Below are positions 59,964 through 64,000 of a DNA stretch of 64,000 nucleotides, piece after piece (within the stretch, counting starts at the first letter, position 1; each line of letters opens with the position of its first letter). Under the pieces are notes generated by a model. The model was not told where the DNA came from, did no database searches, and saw only the letters and a list, made by a program, of their open reading frames with translations. This DNA comes from Formosa sp. L2A11 (GTDB lineage: Bacteria > Bacteroidota > Bacteroidia > Flavobacteriales > Flavobacteriaceae), in NCBI RefSeq assembly GCF_009796865.1, contig NZ_CP047028.1:3224001-3288000 (forward strand), in the 5' to 3' direction. A program made the position numbers and the translations under genes.

Positions 59964-61430
59964 TTATAGCCCACTAATATAACTACCATAAGGATCTTTA
60001 AACTGAATACCTTCCGTAAAACGATATTTACTTAATTTATTAAATTGAACTAATCCCCAAAGCACAAACTCTTTTACTATATAGTGTTCATTCTCGTTTA
60101 AACCTGACTGATATGTATTGATTAAATCTTCTAATGGTGTAATAGCATCTAAGGTTGCTTTATATGTTTCTTCATCTAAATCGTCTAACAATTCAAAACC
60201 ATCAGAGTTATTAAAGAACCAAGACACAATATCATCATAAGGAGATTCTTCATCTTGTTTTACTAATTTTTCAATCTTCGGAAAAAACTTAGGGAATAAT
60301 GTTTGTATGGCATCACCAATTAAATTAAAAGCAACTACAGAAGCACCTTCTTGTTCACCTTCGTAAACCAATTCTACTTTTCCTGTAATTGCAGGAATAA
60401 TACCTACAAAATCACTTAATCTTATTGTCGTTTTATCATCACCAGAAATTAATGCTCTACGTTCTGCTGTACTTACTAAGTTCTCTAAAGCCGAAATTCC
60501 TAAACGTGCACTTACACCACTTTTCGCATCGATATATTCACTGTCTCTAGCTTCAAAAACAATTTGTTCTAAAATATCTTTTACTAATTCAGGAATGGCA
60601 ACACTTTCTGTTTGATGTGCATTTAACTTCGCTTCTTGGGCTGTTATTTTTTTAGCCGTTTCAATATCCATTGGATAATGCGTAATAATTTGCGATCCAA
60701 TTCTATCTTTTAACGGCGTTACAATACTACCACGGTTTGTGTAATCTTCTGGGTTTGCAGTAAACACAAACTGAATATCTAAAGGCAGTCTCAACTTAAA
60801 ACCACGAATTTGAATATCACCTTCTTGAAGAATATTAAAAAGTGCCACTTGAATTCTGGCTTGTAAATCTGGTAATTCGTTAATTACAAAAATACATCGG
60901 TTTGCCCTAGGAATCATCCCATAATGTATTACACGATCGTCTGCATAACTCAGTTTTAAATGCGCAGCTTTAATGGGGTCTACATCTCCTATAAGATCGG
61001 CTACTGTTACATCTGGAGTCGCTAATTTTTCTGCAAAACGTTCTTTTTTTGGCAACCAAGTAATTGGCGTATCATCTCCTTTTTCTGCAATTAATTCTGT
61101 TGCAAATCTAGAAATAGGTTGTAACGGATCATCATTAATTTCAGAACCTTCTACAACGGGAATATAATCGTCTAACAAATTTACCATTAAACGTGCTAAA
61201 CGTGTTTTTGCTTGTCCGCGTAATCCAAGTAAATTAATATTATGTCTAGATAAAATGGCGCGTTCTAACTCTGGAATTACAGTGTTTTCGTAACCATAAA
61301 CGCCTTCAAATGTAACTTCGCTATGCTTTAATCTTTTAATTAAATTATCTCGTAATTCATCTTTTATAGACTTACTCTTATATCCTGAAGCTTTTAAAGC
61401 GCCTAATGTTTTTATATTTTCAATTTTCAT
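59964..61430 (-). CDS. MoxR/ChlI-type AAA+ ATPase
   Basis: A 488-residue AAA+ ATPase. The Walker A is NLLGLRGQAKTRLARLMV (GxxGxxKT), Walker B is CIFVINELPDL with Asn-Glu in place of Asp-Glu, sensor 1 is FVFTANPEDYTNRGSIVTPL and the arginine finger lies in LKDRIGSQI. This is the magnesium-chelatase-like branch of MoxR ATPases, which pair with von Willebrand A proteins to insert metals or remodel clients. The vWA partner starts upstream in the same operon. The client is unknown and there is no nearby cofactor gene. The Walker B change suggests slow or altered hydrolysis. Confidence 0.88.
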   Translation of the reverse strand: MKIENIKTLGALKASGYKSKSIKDELRDNLIKRLKHSEVTFEGVYGYENTVIPELERAILSRHNINLLGLRGQAKTRLARLMVNLLDDYIPVVEGSEINDDPLQPISRFATELIAEKGDDTPITWLPKKERFAEKLATPDVTVADLIGDVDPIKAAHLKLSYADDRVIHYGMIPRANRCIFVINELPDLQARIQVALFNILQEGDIQIRGFKLRLPLDIQFVFTANPEDYTNRGSIVTPLKDRIGSQIITHYPMDIETAKKITAQEAKLNAHQTESVAIPELVKDILEQIVFEARDSEYIDAKSGVSARLGISALENLVSTAERRALISGDDKTTIRLSDFVGIIPAITGKVELVYEGEQEGASVVAFNLIGDAIQTLFPKFFPKIEKLVKQDEESPYDDIVSWFFNNSDGFELLDDLDEETYKATLDAITPLEDLINTYQSGLNENEHYIVKEFVLWGLVQFNKLSKYRFTEGIQFKDPYGSYISGL

Positions 61431-61510
61431 ATCTGCTTGTTTTTTAAAAAGTAATTAGAGATTCAAAAAATAATTTATTACTTTATCTTGTTTCTCTTTA
61501 TTTTAATGGT

Positions 61511-62635
61511 TTACCCTTTAATTCGTTTTTTTCTATTGGTTTCATAATCTTCAAAAATCATTTCTCCCAGACCTTTTAATCCTGTGTAAAATGCTTTCCC
61601 TTGATTTGCTTTTGTAAATTCGCGTACAAACTGAGTTAGATAGGGATCTTTTGCAATCATAAATGTGGTAATTGGAATGTGTAATCGCCTTGCCTGTTGT
61701 GCAGAATCGTAGCATTTATTTACAATAAATTCGTCTAAGCCCATACTATTTTTATAATACTGTCCGTCTGGCATACGCAAGCAACTTGGTTTACCGTCTG
61801 TAATCATGAAAATTTGTTTATTGGTATGTCGTTTTCTTCGTAACACATCCATAGCCAACTGCAATCCAGCTACTGTATTTGTATGATAGGGCCCTACTTT
61901 TAAATATGGTAAATCTTTAATCTCGATAAGCCAAGCATCGTTTCCGAAAACTAGAATATCTAACGTGTCTTTTGGATAGCGCGTCGTAATTAATTCGGCT
62001 AAAGCCATGGCTACTTTTTTAGCGGGTGTAATACGGTCTTCGCCATAGAGAATCATACTATGACTAATATCTATCATGAGTACTGTACTCATTTGTGATT
62101 TATGAAGTGTTTCTTCGACCACCAAATCATCTTCGGTAAGATTAAAATTTCCTATACCATGATTAATTTGTGCGTTTTTTAAGCTTTCTGTAATCGATAC
62201 TTTATCTAAAGCATCTCCAAATTGATAGCTTCTAAATTCTCCAGTATGCTCATCTCCTGTTCCCAGAGATTTACTTTTATGGCCTCCAGAACCGTTTCGT
62301 TTTAGTTTACCAAAAATATTGTTTAAAGCTTGTTGCCTGATAGCACGCTCTGTTTTTGCAGTAATTTTTGTTCCGCCGCTACCATCTTCATCAATTTCGT
62401 CTTTTATATACCCTTTCTTTTTAAGATCTTCAATAAAATCGTCTATAGTATATTCTGCGGTTGTTAACTTATATTCTTTATCTAGGTCACGCAGCCAACT
62501 TATGGCTTCGTCAAAATCTCCAGAAGTATGTGTAATTAGTTCTTTAAATATTTCAAAAAGGGTATCGAATGGCGATTTATTTTCCGCCTCAAAAACCTGA
62601 AATACAAAGCCTTTTTTGTGAATGTTCTTTTTCAT
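61511..62635 (-). CDS. von Willebrand factor A domain protein, partner of MoxR-type ATPase
   Basis: A 374-residue protein started at the ATG complement of 62633-62635 (MKKNIHKKGFVFQVFEAENK); a 32-codon extension upstream is poor in character. The C-terminal vWA domain has the MIDAS motif LMIDISHSMILYGED, then YHTNTVAGLQLAMDVLRRKR and MITDGKPSCLRM. The N-terminal half is helical with GSGGHKSKSLGTGDEHTGEF, a linker common in ChlD-like chaperone proteins. It should couple ATPase cycles to a client. It is 80 bases upstream of the ATPase in the same transcript. Confidence 0.88.
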   Translation of the reverse strand: MKKNIHKKGFVFQVFEAENKSPFDTLFEIFKELITHTSGDFDEAISWLRDLDKEYKLTTAEYTIDDFIEDLKKKGYIKDEIDEDGSGGTKITAKTERAIRQQALNNIFGKLKRNGSGGHKSKSLGTGDEHTGEFRSYQFGDALDKVSITESLKNAQINHGIGNFNLTEDDLVVEETLHKSQMSTVLMIDISHSMILYGEDRITPAKKVAMALAELITTRYPKDTLDILVFGNDAWLIEIKDLPYLKVGPYHTNTVAGLQLAMDVLRRKRHTNKQIFMITDGKPSCLRMPDGQYYKNSMGLDEFIVNKCYDSAQQARRLHIPITTFMIAKDPYLTQFVREFTKANQGKAFYTGLKGLGEMIFEDYETNRKKRIKG

Positions 62636-62765
62636 AGCGTTATAAAAATAGTAATTAAAGAGATAAATCTTTGCGCTTTCACATAACTTTATAACTAAAA
62701 AAAAGTTGAATAGCATTTTACAACCATTCAACTTTATCTTTTTAAAAAATTAGGACAAATTATAA

Positions 62766-63443
62766 TTACTCCATCAATTCCAATTCTTCGTATTTCATTA
62801 TTTCAATTTTCTTTCCTGAAGTTTTAATTAAACCTTCTTTTTTAAACTGAGATAGCGTTCTAATTACAGATTCTGTTGCTGTACCTACAATACTTGCAAA
62901 ATCGTCTCGAGATAAAGTTACCTTTAAATGTTTACTTTCATCTACACCAAAATTATCATATAAATACAAAATAATTTCTGCTAAACGTTTTCTAACAGAT
63001 TTCTGAGCCATATTTACAATAGTAATCTCTGCTTCTTTTAAATCTGTAGCCATACGCTTTAAGACGCTAAAAGAGAATTCGCTATTTTTTAATAAATCTT
63101 GTAAAATCTCCTGTTTCGGAATAAAACAAACGTCCATATCATTTAACGCTGTTGCTGTTAAATTAGCTGTTTGGTTAATAATTACGGAACGCTGCCCAAG
63201 AAGTTCTCCTTTTATAACGAGTTTAACAACTTGATCTTTACCTTTCTCTGTTAATTTAGTTAATTTACAAACCCCCGAACCTATACAATACACACCATTA
63301 AGCATATCTCCTTCTTTAAAAATAACTTCGCCTTTTTTAATTTGCTTAGTTACCTTACAACTAGAAATATTTTTAATCTCTTCTCCCTTCAACATTTTTA
63401 AAGCACTAAGCTTCCTCACCATGCATTGTTCGCAATCACTCAT
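62766..63443 (-). CDS. Crp/Fnr family transcriptional regulator
   Basis: A 225-residue regulator. The N-terminus MSDCEQCMVRKLSALKMLKG contains a CxxC, with further cysteines at about 29, 53, 59 and 106, which may form an iron-sulfur or thiol sensor as in FNR. The jelly roll shows IFKEGDMLNGVYCIGSGVCK, and the HTH has SRDDFASIVGTATESVIRTL. It is divergent from ccoI, a partner gene of cbb3 oxidase, so an oxygen role is likely. The intergenic TGA-N6-TCA site overlaps its own promoter, suggesting autorepression. The recognition helix is nearly that of the island REC-Crp protein. Confidence 0.92.
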   Translation of the reverse strand: MSDCEQCMVRKLSALKMLKGEEIKNISSCKVTKQIKKGEVIFKEGDMLNGVYCIGSGVCKLTKLTEKGKDQVVKLVIKGELLGQRSVIINQTANLTATALNDMDVCFIPKQEILQDLLKNSEFSFSVLKRMATDLKEAEITIVNMAQKSVRKRLAEIILYLYDNFGVDESKHLKVTLSRDDFASIVGTATESVIRTLSQFKKEGLIKTSGKKIEIMKYEELELME

Positions 63444-63465
63444 CCTTAAAAAATTTAATTAGTAA

Positions 63466-63473
63466 CAAAAGTA
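63466..63473 (-). promoter_or_regulatory. -7 element TACTTTTG for the Crp/Fnr gene
   Basis: Perfect reverse-strand TAnnTTTG, 23 bp from the regulator ATG. The palindrome at 63483-63494 begins 10 bp upstream and covers the -33 zone, so bound regulator would repress. Confidence 0.6.
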
Positions 63474-63482
63474 GTGAAACCA

Positions 63483-63494
63483 TGACAAATATCA
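63483..63494. promoter_or_regulatory. Crp/Fnr-type site TGACAAATATCA between fnr and ccoI
   Basis: TGA-N6-TCA palindrome (extended ATGACAAATATCAT) in the 95-bp divergent spacer. Relative to ccoI its centre is 36.5 bp from the end of AACCTTTG (63518-63525), the activator distance; relative to the regulator gene it covers the -33 region. Confidence 0.7.
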
Positions 63495-63517
63495 TATTTT
63501 TGTAAGCCCCTATTTTA

Positions 63518-63525
63518 AACCTTTG
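63518..63525 (+). promoter_or_regulatory. -7 element AACCTTTG for ccoI
   Basis: One mismatch to TAnnTTTG. It is 13 bp before the ATG, which gives a very short leader. Confidence 0.55.
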
Positions 63526-63538
63526 GACAATAAAAAAG

Positions 63539-64000
63539 ATGAGTGAAATTTCGGAAAACAAGATATGCTACCATTGCGGTAATAGCTGTGACGATACTGA
63601 GATTATCTTCGACGAAAAGTCTTTTTGCTGTAATGGTTGTAAAACGGTTTATGAAATTTTTTCTGAAAGCAATCTTACTGCATACTACGATCTTCAAAAA
63701 TCCCCTGGAGCCATCCCTAAAATTAATGAAGGGAAGTTCGATTTTTTAAAAGATGCTCAGATTCTAGAAAAACTTTTAGAGTTTAATGATGAATCTATAC
63801 AGATTGCTACGTTGTATATTCCGCATATTCACTGTAGTTCTTGTATTTGGATTTTAGAAAATTTACATAAATTAAATCCAGAAATTACAAGCTCTCAAGT
63901 TAATTTTAATAAAAAAACAGTTCGTATAACGTACCAATCTGAAACGACTTCTTTAAAAGATGTCGTACTGCTTTTAAGCACCATTGGTTATGAACCTTAT
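63539..64000 (+). CDS. ccoI: Cu+-exporting P-type ATPase for cbb3 oxidase assembly (CcoI/FixI), N-terminal part
   Basis: The first 154 codons of a gene running off the right edge. MSEISENKICYHCGNSCDDT then FDEKSFCCNGCKTVYEIF is the Cys-rich N-terminal domain typical of CcoI in Bacteroidetes, and IPHIHCSSCIWILENLHKLN is the heavy-metal-associated domain with CxxC. CcoI moves copper toward the cbb3 cytochrome oxidase, the high-affinity terminal oxidase used at low oxygen. A Crp/Fnr-type site at 63483 supports oxygen control. The membrane and ATPase parts lie beyond the window. Confidence 0.9.
   Translation, partial: MSEISENKICYHCGNSCDDTEIIFDEKSFCCNGCKTVYEIFSESNLTAYYDLQKSPGAIPKINEGKFDFLKDAQILEKLLEFNDESIQIATLYIPHIHCSSCIWILENLHKLNPEITSSQVNFNKKTVRITYQSETTSLKDVVLLLSTIGYEPY

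Noticed and set aside
62636-62731. Longer vWA protein start
   Set aside because: The added residues are hydrophobic and irregular, and the ATG at 62635 gives a clean basic N-terminus.
1-64000. CRISPR arrays, tRNA or rRNA genes, classical riboswitches
   Set aside because: I looked for regularly spaced direct repeats, cloverleaf-like conserved loops and known aptamer cores and saw none that I could support by eye.

Overview
The window is a low-GC chromosome segment from a member of the Bacteroidetes, almost certainly family Flavobacteriaceae. The evidence is perfect or near-perfect TAnnTTTG (-7) promoter elements upstream of many genes, lineage-typical families (DUF4421 barrel, DUF4369/TlpA lipoprotein, CarboxypepD_reg-like protein, fused OtsA-OtsB, fused branched-chain E1 alpha/beta) and a core gene set (mnmE, glmM, uvrA, rlmH, rdgB, hpf, DEAD-box helicase, fad genes, the start of ccoI). 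Genus cannot be set from the sequence alone. No tRNA, rRNA or CRISPR array was recognised.

Region 1-17.5 kb is an accessory island in advanced decay. Intact survivors are a DUF488 protein, aconitase AcnA, an HPF-like protein, a soluble PAS histidine kinase next to a REC-cNMP-HTH_Crp response regulator, an unknown 163-aa protein, a second-type GAPDH, an AhpD-like protein, a sigma-70-like protein and Dps. Between them I translated at least fourteen broken genes: SDR, AhpD/CMD-like, OsmC-like, CurA-like reductase, IS200-type transposase, peroxiredoxin, IS982-type transposase, pyruvate oxidase, CPA1 antiporter, UspA, 3-hydroxyacyl-CoA dehydrogenase, a second AhpD copy, NmrA-like and a tyrosine integrase. 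The theme is redox, stress and stationary-phase metabolism. The leftmost 4.6 kb looks visibly richer in G+C than the rest. The integrase remnant lies about 120 bp beyond the 3' end of mnmE, a known integration hot spot in other bacteria.

Region 17.6-64 kb is ordinary core chromosome. It runs: mnmE; a TlpA lipoprotein; rhomboid and acyltransferase; glmM and an AcpH-like gene; ggt; a DUF937-OmpA protein; uvrA; a LOG protein; an M1-peptidase-like protein without its zinc motif; E1 alpha/beta; rlmH; DUF4421; hpf; rdgB; a DEAD-box helicase; fadD; a MarR-HCDH/ECH-thiolase-(four-helix-bundle insert)-acyl-CoA dehydrogenase beta-oxidation cluster; trehalose genes (GH15 divergent from OtsA-OtsB); M28 and M1 peptidases; GNAT; a MoxR-type ATPase with a vWA protein; a Crp/Fnr regulator divergent from ccoI.

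The most striking signal is regulatory. Five TGA-N6-TCA palindromes of Crp/Fnr type (5827, 9495, 13208, 16179, 63483) each sit with their centre exactly 36.5 bp from the last base of a recognisable -7 element. This places them near -41.5 of promoters for an HPF-side transcript, the unknown 163-aa gene, the uspA remnant, dps and ccoI. It ties the decayed island to the core Fnr-like gene, to the island's own REC-Crp fusion, or to both.
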